Made by a program: the position numbers and the translations under genes. 55,875 nt of DNA from Desulfurococcales archaeon (GTDB taxonomy: Archaea; Thermoproteota; Thermoprotei_A; Sulfolobales; NBVN01): NCBI GenBank assembly GCA_027083115.1, contig JALWQN010000084.1, positions 1-55,875 of the forward strand. The letters run 5' to 3'. Shown here in pieces: positions 16,477 through 25,217 of the stretch. A model generated the notes under the pieces. It was given only the letters and a program-made list of their open reading frames with translations, did no database searches and had not been told where the DNA came from. The stretch's first letter is position 1, and the number at the start of each line of letters is the position of its first letter.

Positions 16477-17350
16477 CAATCTCTCCCTTGACGAAACGTA
16501 AGGCATCCCTGAAGTCAATAACTACACCGTAACGGCGCTTAAAGAAGTTAATGAGGTACTTAATGTCTCTTTCAAGCAATGACGCATGACAAGGGTCATC
16601 AACATAAAGGTATTGTGGCCAATCAATAATATAGGGCTTTTCTTCATTACCTTGCTTACTGACGATAATATTATACTCACTTAAGTCACCATGAACTACC
16701 TTCACTTTAATATAAGCAACCCTAAGAACATTCAGGATCTTTCTCAGAATACCTAAGGGGTCTGACGGAGAAAAATATTTTTGAAGCTCTATACCCACGA
16801 TATATTCCATTACAACAGCATGATGGCTGCGCCCGAAGACTTTAGGTACGTAATCGGTGTATTCAGAAAGAATCCTTAACGCATTAAACTCCCTTTCAGC
16901 TGCAGTAATGGACCTAACCATCCAGTTCATCTTATCAACCAAGTAGCTTCGGCGACGCAAAACTTTCTGGAAACTTGTTCTGCCTATTCTGTAGAACTTT
17001 ATGGCTACAGAATTGCCTTCCAATGTTACTGCGTTATATATGTCGCTTTCCTTTCCTGTGCCTATTTGGGTACCTATAGCAGATATTATGCCTTTAAGCA
17101 TCATTGAGTGAATAGCTAATAGATCAAGACCTAAAAAAGTTATTTTATATGAGGAACCCCGACCCTTAATTAAGGCATTTATCTTCCCTAACCTCAGAAT
17201 AGATCGTCCTAGCTTTTTTGGAGGGACCTTGACCTTCTTTTCCAGTATTTCTAAAGGAACGTATTCGTACTTGCTAATTAATGAAGCCATTGCCTTAAGC
17301 ACTAAGAACTCATCCATCCCTAAAGTCCTGTAGAGTTTACTTAAATCCAA
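16466..17350 (-). CDS. rio2: RIO2 atypical serine/threonine kinase
   Basis: Rio2 is an ATPase/kinase needed for late maturation of the small ribosomal subunit. The N-terminal winged helix (about 1-85) is followed by the nucleotide loop GTGKESDIYNA (about 97-107), the catalytic VHGDLSEYNIIV (about 218-229) and the metal-binding IIDWPQ (about 241-246, replacing DFG). The length of 294 residues is normal for archaea. Start TTG follows AAGGA by six bases. It lies in one run with DUF460 (overlapping) and downstream of a C/D box guide RNA. Confidence 0.95.
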   Translation of the reverse strand: MDLSKLYRTLGMDEFLVLKAMASLISKYEYVPLEILEKKVKVPPKKLGRSILRLGKINALIKGRGSSYKITFLGLDLLAIHSMMLKGIISAIGTQIGTGKESDIYNAVTLEGNSVAIKFYRIGRTSFQKVLRRRSYLVDKMNWMVRSITAAEREFNALRILSEYTDYVPKVFGRSHHAVVMEYIVGIELQKYFSPSDPLGILRKILNVLRVAYIKVKVVHGDLSEYNIIVSKQGNEEKPYIIDWPQYLYVDDPCHASLLERDIKYLINFFKRRYGVVIDFRDALRFVKGEIDEV

Positions 17351-17384
17351 ACTTATCCTTTAGTATATTATGAATTAAGCCTAA

Positions 17385-17447
17385 AAAATCAGCCACCGAC
17401 CCTTCATCACTGAACGAGCTCAGTCCCGGGTTTCACTCATCATTTCA
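17385..17447 (-). ncRNA. C/D box sRNA (2'-O-methylation guide)
   Basis: On the minus strand all four boxes are perfect: C ATGATGA (17437-17443), D' CTGA (17420-17423), C' GTGATGA (17404-17410) and D CTGA (17389-17392), then a T6 run at 17383-17388. The D' guide is GTGAAACCCGGGA (13 nt), the D guide is AGGGTCGGTGG (11 nt) and the D'-C' spacer is 9 nt; all fit archaeal C/D sRNAs. It sits between metK and rio2. By the N+5 rule the D guide would target the fifth base of CCACCGACCCT. The target RNA was not identified. Confidence 0.85.
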
Positions 17448-17472
17448 CAGTTGTTAATTTCTAGGCCATAAT

Positions 17473-17522
17473 GGATGATATACTGCTAGAAAAGCATGAC
17501 TTTTCCTCCCAGTATATCATCC
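17473..17522 (-). terminator. Extended hairpin spanning the metK/mat stop codon
   Basis: Two 13-base arms, GGATGATATACTG and CAGTATATCATCC, are perfectly complementary and enclose a second stem GGAAAAG/CTTTTCT with a TCATG loop. The left arm and inner stem encode the last residues of the SAM synthetase, the TAG stop lies near the apex side of the 3' arm, and the 3' arm is noncoding. It may terminate transcription, protect the mRNA end, or separate it from the C/D sRNA 26 bases downstream. The structure is directly visible; the function is inferred. Confidence 0.7.
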
Positions 17523-18712
17523 GTTAATTTAACGATTTTAGATATTTCATCATTAATAATTTCCTCAACCTCAGACTTCACTGCAGAAAACTCTTGAGGC
17601 CCGTCCGTAAGTATTTTTGCAACAGCAACTTGAGGTTGGTCTATTGGGGCACCAATCCTAGAAAGTATTTCCACATAAACTTCATTAACTTTAGGTTCTT
17701 CCTCAATTATTTTGTTTGCTATTTTCTGAGCTAACACGTTATATAGCTTTCCTACATGACTAACAGGATTCTTTCCTGCAGTAGCTTCAAGACTCATGGG
17801 TCTTAAAGGGGTTATTAAGCCATTAGCTCTATTTCCCCTGCCTGTCATTCCGTCATCACCATGTTCTGCAGAAGTCCCTGTAACCGTTAGGTAGGCAATA
17901 CCTTTGTCAGGGTTGTCTGCAGCATTTACTATAGCCTCCACCTCATACTCAGGAGCTATTTCACTAGCCAAATCCAGTATCTTGTTATGCACTTCCTCCT
18001 TAACAGATAGATAATGATCCATGTCCTTAACTAGCATAGATATCATTGCGGCAGCCACAGTTAACTTAATCTTCTTATCGCTCCTTAAACCCATAACCTT
18101 AACGTCCTCGCCAACTTCAGGATATTTCTCCTTAAACTCCCTAGAGTTAAGGTATCTCTCCGTATTGAGAACCAGTCGCTCCAGCTTAGAGAGGGGCGCA
18201 AAGCTAACACCAAAGCTTGTGTCATTAGCTAACGGAGTGCTTGCCTCCCCTAACTCAAAAACACCCACTAAGTCTTGACTTCCACTCCTAACTAAGTAAT
18301 CAATTTTGACATGCCGGTCAGGATCAAGAAACCTTAGGTTCTTCTTAATCCATTCCTTAACCGCACCGACTATTAGAGTCCCTATAGGTACTCTATCCAG
18401 GGTCCCGTCCTTCATGAACACATATTCAGTAGCTCTACCAGAAACTATAATAGTTATTGGATGAAGGAGTTCACCACCACCAAAGTAGGGCTTGGCCTGA
18501 CCACCCACTAACAGTACCTTATCTAAGTTATGATGAAGTATGTGACCATAATTCCTTCTATAATATTTCGATAAAGCCACACTCGAAACTTCTGAGGCTG
18601 AGTCAGCAATGTAATCAGGATGACCGACACCCTTTCTTTCCACTAACTCAACAGTTTGCTTCTCTACAGGGGTCCAGCTAATGAATTCCACCTGTATGTT
18701 GCGATTCATCAT
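17486..18712 (-). CDS. mat: Archaeal-type S-adenosylmethionine synthetase
   Basis: This enzyme makes SAM from methionine and ATP. At 408 residues it matches the archaeal MAT family, which differs strongly from bacterial MetK. The N-terminal VERKGVGHPDYIADSASE (about 25-42) and the Gly/Asp-rich GTSAEHGDDGMTGRGNRANG (about 279-298) are family hallmarks. SAM feeds the many methyltransferases in this window (Trm56, Dim1, Trm112 partners, C/D RNP). The start has tandem ATG codons (18712 and 18709). The 3' end is embedded in a long hairpin. Confidence 0.96.
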   Translation of the reverse strand: MMNRNIQVEFISWTPVEKQTVELVERKGVGHPDYIADSASEVSSVALSKYYRRNYGHILHHNLDKVLLVGGQAKPYFGGGELLHPITIIVSGRATEYVFMKDGTLDRVPIGTLIVGAVKEWIKKNLRFLDPDRHVKIDYLVRSGSQDLVGVFELGEASTPLANDTSFGVSFAPLSKLERLVLNTERYLNSREFKEKYPEVGEDVKVMGLRSDKKIKLTVAAAMISMLVKDMDHYLSVKEEVHNKILDLASEIAPEYEVEAIVNAADNPDKGIAYLTVTGTSAEHGDDGMTGRGNRANGLITPLRPMSLEATAGKNPVSHVGKLYNVLAQKIANKIIEEEPKVNEVYVEILSRIGAPIDQPQVAVAKILTDGPQEFSAVKSEVEEIINDEISKIVKLTDDILGGKVMLF

Positions 18713-18863
18713 TTTTCAGTACCTAAGATGAGGGGGGCTCTCTTAAATTAAGTTTTTTTATTCGATTTAATGCCTAACTTAATTTGGATACTGCCCTCCA
18801 CAAAACCGGAAAGTTATCTAAATCATGCAGTAGTAGCGACAAAGCTGTCGAGATTCTTGAACA

Positions 18864-19115
18864 CTAACTTCTTTGGTAATTAATGACTATGTAAAGTATT
18901 TGGCTCCCCCTAATTAATACGGTACCGTACTTAGCTACAGGTTCCTTACTCTCTTCAGAAATTTCTTCACAATCAACCATGACTATATTCATAGTTGGGT
19001 CTGTCATGATTAAACGACCTATATAGCTCCTGCCGTCCTTAACCTTAACCAGCACATCCTTATTTACGGAGGATCTCAGCGTCTTTAATGGGCTCTCCCC
19101 TCTCTGAAATGACAT
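18864..19115 (-). CDS. Sm-like archaeal protein (SmAP)
   Basis: A short Sm protein (about 83 residues) with Sm1 VLVKVKDGRSYIGRLIMTD (about 19-37) and Sm2 TVLIRGSQILYIVI near the end. SmAPs form heptamer or hexamer rings that bind oligo-U RNA. The ATG at 19115 is preferred over the TTG at 19130, because GAGGTGG lies five bases upstream of it. A TATA box (19149-19157) gives a leader of about 12 bases. It is divergent from Alba2 and is one of three Sm-fold genes here. Confidence 0.88.
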   Translation of the reverse strand: MSFQRGESPLKTLRSSVNKDVLVKVKDGRSYIGRLIMTDPTMNIVMVDCEEISEESKEPVAKYGTVLIRGSQILYIVINYQRS

Positions 19116-19148
19116 TAAACCACCTCTCAACTTACCTTGAAGGAGTAG

Positions 19149-19157
19149 ATATTTAAG
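19149..19157 (-). promoter_or_regulatory. TATA box of SmAP gene
   Basis: Minus strand CTTAAATAT, about 38 bases upstream of the SmAP ATG, fits an archaeal TATA box and predicts a start site near 19127, just ahead of the Shine-Dalgarno motif. Confidence 0.55.
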
Positions 19158-19271
19158 CTTTAGGTTAGCGGCCTATGTAAAAGAGGGTTTGTTAATTGAG
19201 AAAGGCCGTACCTTAATCGAAGGTTCAGCTTTAATTAAGGCAGGAAATACTTTATTTTTAGGGTGCTTAAG

Positions 19272-19535
19272 GTGATTGACAAGGGGAAAGTTAGGGTTGG
19301 TAACAAACCCTTGAACGACTACTTGATTTCCGCTGCACTACTGTTTAATCAGGGTGCCAGTAAAGTTGTTTTGGTGGGTAAAGGAAATAACATATCGAAG
19401 GCCGTAGCTCTCTACAATACCTTAAAGGACAGGATGGGCGAAGCAATAAAATTAAGGGACGTTAGAATAGGAAGTGAGGAAGTCAAAGGCAAGATTGTCT
19501 CATTCATAGAAATAGAAGTTGAGAGGAACTACTGA
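19272..19535 (+). CDS. albA2: Alba2-type chromatin protein
   Basis: Alba proteins coat DNA and RNA in hyperthermophilic archaea. This 87-residue copy has NKPLNDYLISAALLFNQG (about 10-27), then VVLVGKGNNISKAVALYNTL and IGSEEVKGKIVSFIEIEVER, closest to the Sso10b2/Alba2 branch. GTG at 19272 is preferred because GGGTG lies six bases before it; a GTG at 19263 lies inside that motif. The Lys pair of Alba1 (GKKP) is NKP here. The Alba1 paralogue is at 28103, so the cell can form Alba1-Alba2 heterodimers, as in Sulfolobus. Confidence 0.85.
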   Translation: MIDKGKVRVGNKPLNDYLISAALLFNQGASKVVLVGKGNNISKAVALYNTLKDRMGEAIKLRDVRIGSEEVKGKIVSFIEIEVERNY

Positions 19536-19582
19536 ACCACGGCAAAAACTCTGTCCTTACTTCACTTAATTATCAAAAAAGG

Positions 19583-22500
19583 TTAGGTTGCCTCCTCCAT
19601 ATAGTTTGCTCTTGACGGGATTCCCTCCTGAAGCCTTGTTCCTAGGTGATCTTTAACCCTTATTCTTATTACGTCGCTAAGCAAGAGAACTAATGCAGTA
19701 TTCCTGGACATGCTTCCCTTCCTCACGTGCTCCAACAAAACCTCAAGATCTCTTGTTGCCTTAACATCAGCTAATTCTGGGTAGTTTTCCTTAATTAGAT
19801 CAGCAACCTCTATACCTAACTTAGTCGGGATTAGGTATAGTCTCTTCTTAGAAGCTATAAGGTATCCGTGGCGTAAGTTATTCTCTATAGCTTTTGCGTA
19901 AGTGCTTGGTCTTCCAATACCTTTTTTCTTCATTAGCTTAATTGCGTCTGAAGAAGTATATAGACGAACTTCAGCAGCATTCATTACTTTAACATCTGCG
20001 TTCTTAACAACAAGCGATTTCTTACCCTTCATATCCGCATATACCTTCAAGTAGGAATACCTTAGGTGCCCAGGAACCAGGACTTCAGTAGGTATTGAGA
20101 CCTGCAATTTTAGCTCCCCCAAATCGACGCTATATGTGTAAAACCTCAATTTAGCTGGTGGCATTTGGCTTGCAATAAACCTCCTAAAGATAAGGTCATA
20201 AAGTCTTTTATGGTACCATGTAAGGTTTTGGAACATGCCGAAGCCGAGCTCATCTACTTCGTCTAAACTAGCAATTGGTTTAGTAGGCCTAATGCATTCA
20301 TGTGTGCCTTCAGGCCCCCAAGACCTCGGCGTAAAGAATTCTATCTCTTCATTCTTTACTAAGTATTCCTTAGCTATCTGAATACCTATTTGCGAAACAT
20401 GAGTGCTGTCGGTTCTGTGGTAAGTTATGAAGCCAAGCTCAAACAGGTCCTGAGCTACCCTCATTAGCTTACCAGGAGTTAATTTCAGGTACCTCATACC
20501 GTCATAAAGTAAAGAATCCGTTGTATATGGAGGCTTAGGTAGTTGTTCTTTCACCTCCTCTTTAAGGAGTTTAAGGAATATCCCGTTCTCACTCAGGTAT
20601 TTAACAACTTCTTTGACTTTATCCTCCTCGTGAGTGAAGTACGTGATTTTCATGTCATTAGGTAACTTAATCACGATTAACTTACCTTTACTCTTTAAAT
20701 ACTCCCTATATCTCTCAACAATCCACTCCAGGACCGGAGACTGAACTCTGCCTCCACCAAGCCAGTATTTTCCTAACCTAGTCTTTAAGACATTACTTAA
20801 TTCAAAACCAACCAACCTGTCATCTACTCTTCTAACTATTTGGGCATTTATTCTCCTTAAATCGAGCTTTCTAGGTGATTTTAGTGCTTGAAGGAATGCG
20901 TGCCTCGTGACTTCATGGAACTCAACCCTTCTAAAAGAATCTATGTAGGGCCTAAGCAAGAGATAAACATCATAAGCTATTTTTTCTCCCTCATCATCAG
21001 GGTCAGTAGCTATTATTACTTCGTCATTTTCTTGAGCAAGTTTACGTAAAGCCTCAACAACTTTCCTACTATCCCTAATCCTGGACGACCCACAGCGCGG
21101 ACATTTATCCACGTCATCAGTAAATTGATAACCGCAATTCATGCATCTCTTTATCGTAGTATATATTGGTTTCAAACCTCTCCCGTTCTTGAGGGTTCCA
21201 TGAAAACCTTCATTAACGGTTAGGTCAAGCAAGTGGCCTAGGGTCGGAGCTATTGTGGCTATGTATACTTTATCTTTAAGAGGAATTACGGTCTCGTAAG
21301 CAATGTAGTCACTCAAGTATCTCCTGCCAGGTTTGCCGAACATCCTAGCAATCGTTTTCGCTTTAGTTGGGGACTCAACAACGATTAAAACTGACTTAAT
21401 TCTCTCGACATCCAAACCAGAGGTTTCTCTACTCCTACTTGCTTTCTGCTCCATCTTAACTTTCTTTAGGTCGAGCTTGCTTAAAGGAATAAATTCCTGC
21501 GTAGAAACATACCTTGCTAGCTTCTTAAGGAATATCTTGAGCAGATCCTCATCCTCATAAAGGATTATCGAGAGCCCTAAAGTCATGTTTCCTTTAAGCA
21601 ATCTACTAGATCTTCCTGAAGCTTGAATGTAAGTCATTACATCTGGCAGACTAACTATTAGTTTCCCTCCCTTTAAAGTGATAATATATGAGTCCGTAGT
21701 TAACTTACCTTTTTCTTTCACATAATCATATACGAACTTCTTAATGGATGGAATCTCCTTCAATATCCTGTCTCTAACTTCCGATAAGAAACCCTCAACC
21801 TCCAGGTAACCCTTCAGGCTAGCTTGAAGTACCTTGAGTTTACCAGGGCTTAGCCTGGACAGAATTTTTAAGAGATCCTTACAATCCTCGGAGAGTCTAT
21901 AACCTCTTTTAGCGGCTTCAATAACGGACCTAAGAAACCCCGTAGGGCTGGTCACTATTGAGTCGAACGGAAACTCAAATTTTGGGATTCCTACAAAAAT
22001 AGCGTTATATATTCGCAAGGGTTCATCAATACCCCTGGTTAAGATCCCGTAATAGGTTGCGACACCCACTAAAACATCTGCATCTCCTGAACGCAACATA
22101 TCAAGAGCTTTTCTTGAGGTTGCTGCAGCAACTCTTATGCCTTCATTCCTTAACTCATTAACTAATTTTCTTGCGTAAGCTAACCCCCTATCTTTACTTA
22201 CGAAGATTAAAGTCCCTCCCTCAAGCTCCTTAAGGAGCTTACTTAAGTCAACCTCACTTAACTTCTCACTAACTTCAACTATATTCCTGAGGTAATCCAT
22301 TATTGAGCCAACCTCAAACCCAAGTATTTCCCTAAGCACCTTAATTCTTGAGCCCTTAGCTCTGCCAGTAGCGCTAGCTATCAACAACTGACCCATAGAA
22401 TCGACATCCAAGTATGTGGCTAGCTCCATCTCGGTCTTATAGAGCGTTTCAGATATTTCATTGACTTTCTCGTCGTTACCTGCGTATTTATAGAACATCA

Positions 22501-23206
22501 GCTCAGACTTCAAAGAAACTACTTTCCTAGCAAGCTTAATTGCTTCCTCATTCACTCCCAAAAGATTAAGTATTAAGTCAATCAGTGATGAAGATTTAAG
22601 GAGGGCGTCGAAGTCATCCACTATCACTAAGTCGTACTTTACGTTCCTGAACAGGTCTTTATTTCTGTAAATGAATGCATGAGTCAAGACATCTATTCTA
22701 CCCTTAACTAAGCCGCCTTCTTTAAGCAGTGGCTTAAGAGCTGTTGAGTCCTGAACCGTAACAGGAAGTGAATAATTCCTGAAGGATGCAAGAACTTGCT
22801 TCATTAACTCAACAGTAGGTACTATGTAGAGGACATTGCTACCATTATTGCTTCTGTATAGTGCATAAACCTGCAACAACGTTGTTTTCCCTACGCCTGT
22901 AGGGGCAATAAGAGCGTATGAGTCCCCTTCAAGCATTCTTTTAGCCCATGCTTTTTGGATGGTCCAGAACTGCTTTTTAGTGAGCTTAAAGAAGAATGCC
23001 TCAAAATCCTTCAACTCATCCTCTAGAAGGAAAACATTCACCAATCTCTTGGTTTTACCTAGTTGTGCCAGAACCTTCCTTAATCCTTGCTTTTTTAGTA
23101 AGGGTAAGTACTTGCTGGGTAAGCATTTATTGCAGGGGAGCCCTGCCTTAAGGCGTTCCTCACTTATGGGTCCCCCACAATTAGGACACATGTCTTTAAT
23201 TATCAT
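19583..23206 (-). CDS. rgy: Reverse gyrase
   Basis: Reverse gyrase introduces positive supercoils and is the one gene shared by nearly all hyperthermophiles. The 1207-residue protein starts with a zinc finger (CPNCGG and CNKC, about 7-28). A helicase-like half follows, with Walker A APTGVGKTT (about 101-109) and VIVDDFDAL (DEAD equivalent). The topoisomerase IA half begins with IVVESPTKAKTI (about 610), has a second zinc finger (CMNCGY/CPRCGS, about 690-710), toprim DPDDEGE (about 735) and the catalytic Tyr in GFITYHRTDS (about 925). It is intact and stands alone. Confidence 0.97.
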   Translation of the reverse strand: MIIKDMCPNCGGPISEERLKAGLPCNKCLPSKYLPLLKKQGLRKVLAQLGKTKRLVNVFLLEDELKDFEAFFFKLTKKQFWTIQKAWAKRMLEGDSYALIAPTGVGKTTLLQVYALYRSNNGSNVLYIVPTVELMKQVLASFRNYSLPVTVQDSTALKPLLKEGGLVKGRIDVLTHAFIYRNKDLFRNVKYDLVIVDDFDALLKSSSLIDLILNLLGVNEEAIKLARKVVSLKSELMFYKYAGNDEKVNEISETLYKTEMELATYLDVDSMGQLLIASATGRAKGSRIKVLREILGFEVGSIMDYLRNIVEVSEKLSEVDLSKLLKELEGGTLIFVSKDRGLAYARKLVNELRNEGIRVAAATSRKALDMLRSGDADVLVGVATYYGILTRGIDEPLRIYNAIFVGIPKFEFPFDSIVTSPTGFLRSVIEAAKRGYRLSEDCKDLLKILSRLSPGKLKVLQASLKGYLEVEGFLSEVRDRILKEIPSIKKFVYDYVKEKGKLTTDSYIITLKGGKLIVSLPDVMTYIQASGRSSRLLKGNMTLGLSIILYEDEDLLKIFLKKLARYVSTQEFIPLSKLDLKKVKMEQKASRSRETSGLDVERIKSVLIVVESPTKAKTIARMFGKPGRRYLSDYIAYETVIPLKDKVYIATIAPTLGHLLDLTVNEGFHGTLKNGRGLKPIYTTIKRCMNCGYQFTDDVDKCPRCGSSRIRDSRKVVEALRKLAQENDEVIIATDPDDEGEKIAYDVYLLLRPYIDSFRRVEFHEVTRHAFLQALKSPRKLDLRRINAQIVRRVDDRLVGFELSNVLKTRLGKYWLGGGRVQSPVLEWIVERYREYLKSKGKLIVIKLPNDMKITYFTHEEDKVKEVVKYLSENGIFLKLLKEEVKEQLPKPPYTTDSLLYDGMRYLKLTPGKLMRVAQDLFELGFITYHRTDSTHVSQIGIQIAKEYLVKNEEIEFFTPRSWGPEGTHECIRPTKPIASLDEVDELGFGMFQNLTWYHKRLYDLIFRRFIASQMPPAKLRFYTYSVDLGELKLQVSIPTEVLVPGHLRYSYLKVYADMKGKKSLVVKNADVKVMNAAEVRLYTSSDAIKLMKKKGIGRPSTYAKAIENNLRHGYLIASKKRLYLIPTKLGIEVADLIKENYPELADVKATRDLEVLLEHVRKGSMSRNTALVLLLSDVIRIRVKDHLGTRLQEGIPSRANYMEEAT

Positions 23207-23471
23207 AACTCATTACCTAGTAATGAGCTAGCTAATTATAGCTCCTTAAAAGGGCTTCACCCCATTAAAGAATAATTCGCAAATAAGTCAACATAAAATA
23301 AAGATAAAGTTAATCCATGAGTAAATCAAGACAAGCGATTTCTTAATAAATAAAACGCTTTGAGGCCGGCTAATTCAGCAAAGTAAAGTCAAAGAATAAG
23401 ACTTGAGAAAACTGAAGAAGCAATAAATTATTATGTGGATTTTAATTAAATGATTTTCCCAAATAACTAAA
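23207..23471. other. Intergenic spacer upstream of reverse gyrase
   Basis: An AT-rich 265-base spacer between the reverse gyrase start and the RAM-domain gene. No frame, guide RNA boxes or repeat could be supported. It should hold the rgy promoter. Confidence 0.4.
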
Positions 23472-23726
23472 TCATAACTTCTTACTCTCAATAATGATCA
23501 TTGTTGTAGTTCCTCTAACTTGAGGAATCCTCCTAATTTTGTCAATCACTAACTCCCTAAGCGCCTCATGAGATTCTGCTTCAACCCTAACAACGATATC
23601 ATACATTCCATAAACCTCGTAAATTTCCCTAATCCCTTCAACCTTTGCTAAGGCATTAATAACTTCTGATTCCGCACCTATTTCAGTATTAATTAAAACT
23701 ATTGCGGAAGACATAATGCCATCCAT
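23472..23726 (-). CDS. Stand-alone Lrp/AsnC ligand-binding (RAM) domain
   Basis: The 84 residues form a single RAM/ACT-like domain (AIVLINTEIGAESEVINAL, then YGMYDIVVRVEAES and IPQVRGTTTMI), without the helix-turn-helix of Lrp regulators. Such stand-alone units form ligand-binding rings and may modulate full-length Lrp proteins. ATG at 23726 or at 23714 (MSSAIVLI) could be the start. The minus-strand TTATAAAG centred near 23745 would give a nearly leaderless transcript from the first. Confidence 0.85.
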   Translation of the reverse strand: MDGIMSSAIVLINTEIGAESEVINALAKVEGIREIYEVYGMYDIVVRVEAESHEALRELVIDKIRRIPQVRGTTTMIIIESKKL

Positions 23727-23771
23727 GATTCATAACGATTTATACTTTATAAGCTTATCCAGCTGAAAAAG

Positions 23772-23828
23772 GAGCTCAGCAGCCTGGTCCACATCATTAT
23801 TTCAGCCCTTACAAGGCTCATCACACCA
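23772..23828 (-). ncRNA. C/D box sRNA candidate
   Basis: Minus strand boxes: C GTGATGA (23818-23824), D' CTGA (23802-23805), C' ATGATGT (23791-23797, one mismatch) and D CTGA (23776-23779). The D' guide is GCCTTGTAAGGG (12 nt), the D guide GGACCAGGCTG (11 nt) and the spacer 4 nt, all normal. The D guide is complementary to CAGCCTGGTCC, which resembles the D-loop of several archaeal tRNAs; that target is speculative. It lies in the spacer between the RAM-domain gene and the PLP enzyme. Confidence 0.7.
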
Positions 23829-23953
23829 TAGAATAGTCTAAACAATAAAACTTATTGATAATCTAGGTTAAAAACCATCATTAAGGAGGATCAATAAGCG
23901 TTAGCGAAATTAGATATTTTAATTGACTACAATAATTAAACCGGTTAAGTACT

Positions 23954-25099
23954 TTGAGAATTAGTGAGTTAAGAACACCTACAGTATTAGTTGATTTAGA
24001 AAGGCTGAGAAAAAACATTTACACAGCAGCATATACTGCTAAAAGCAACAACAAGCACCTATGGCCAATGTTCAAGACCACAAAATCCACCTTTATTGCT
24101 AAGTTGCAGAGAGATGCTGGCTCCAACGGTTTCTTAAGTAGTAATGTTTATGAGGCGAGCGCCCTAGTTAATAAAGGCATAACTAAGAATGTAATGATTG
24201 CCTACCCTATAGTTAGTAAGGAAGAGATTAAGGCACTAATCAACCTTATTGAGAGAGGAACTAAGGTTATCGTCAGGATCGATAATTTACGGATGGCTGA
24301 AACCATAAGTAGGGAGCTAAGATCAAATGCTGCAACTGTTGAATACTGTATTAAGATCGATGTGGGCTACGGAAGGCTTGGTATAAAGCCTGAGAATGCA
24401 GGAATTTTTGTTACGAAACTAAGAAAATTCAGGAATTTGGTTTTTGCGGGGATCGTCACACACCAGGGAAACGCTTATAGAGCCAAAAACCCTACGGAAG
24501 TTGAGGAAATCGCTAAATATAGCGCTAAACAAATGGAGACTGCAGTAAGTAACCTTAAGAAATACGATATAGAGCCAGAAATTATTGGTGCTGGCTCCAC
24601 ACCCACATTCAGGTTCGATGTAGCAGAAGGTATTTACACTCACCTGTTCCCCGGAAATTACGTATATTTTGACAGAACTCAAGCTTTAGCCTACGGTTCA
24701 GCAAGCATAAAAGATTGCGCACTTACGTTATTAGCGACTGTTATATCGAAACCACAGCACTCAGGAAACAAGCTCGCTATTATTGATGCTGGTACCAAAT
24801 ATATAGAACCCTCTAATAGAGGCGGGTTAGTCGGTTATGGGCAGCTAGTGAATAACCCTAGAGCCATAGTTACTAGGGTGTCACAGGAAATAGCGGTACT
24901 AAGGGCTGAGGAAGACGGTATTGATATTGGCGAGAAGGTACGAGTAATCACAAATCATTCATGCTATACTAACAATTCAGTTAATTTGCTTGTTGGTCAT
25001 ACAGGATCAAAAGTTACTGGGATAATTCCTGTTGATGCCAAAAAGGAAGATATTATTGAGAAGGTACTGAGGGAGAGTTACATCAAAATACTTCATTAA
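23954..25099 (+). CDS. D-threonine aldolase / D-serine dehydratase-like PLP enzyme
   Basis: A fold-type III PLP enzyme of 381 residues. The N-terminus has RTPTVLVDLERLRKNI and the PLP-Lys context WPMFKTTKS (about 37-45; family RPHxKTHK). Near the C-terminus TNHSCYTNN carries the His-x-Cys zinc pair seen in D-serine dehydratases. The family cleaves or dehydrates D-hydroxy amino acids; the true substrate is unknown. The Arg-Pro-His of the usual motif is Trp-Pro-Met here. Start TTG; an AT-rich box about 30 bases upstream suggests a leaderless transcript. Confidence 0.83.
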   Translation: MRISELRTPTVLVDLERLRKNIYTAAYTAKSNNKHLWPMFKTTKSTFIAKLQRDAGSNGFLSSNVYEASALVNKGITKNVMIAYPIVSKEEIKALINLIERGTKVIVRIDNLRMAETISRELRSNAATVEYCIKIDVGYGRLGIKPENAGIFVTKLRKFRNLVFAGIVTHQGNAYRAKNPTEVEEIAKYSAKQMETAVSNLKKYDIEPEIIGAGSTPTFRFDVAEGIYTHLFPGNYVYFDRTQALAYGSASIKDCALTLLATVISKPQHSGNKLAIIDAGTKYIEPSNRGGLVGYGQLVNNPRAIVTRVSQEIAVLRAEEDGIDIGEKVRVITNHSCYTNNSVNLLVGHTGSKVTGIIPVDAKKEDIIEKVLRESYIKILH

Positions 25100-25217
25100 T
25101 TCCTCTAAGCAGGAGATTTAACTCCTCGGTACTATTACTACCTAGCTTCATTAGGCCTTTCTCTATCGGTACAGGAATAAAATAAGCCACTTAATTACTA
25201 TATAACTATACTAAATC

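Noticed and set aside
23770..23830. tRNA-like string on the plus strand (GCTCAGCAGCCTGG)
   Set aside because: No acceptor or T arm; the minus strand fits a C/D sRNA much better.
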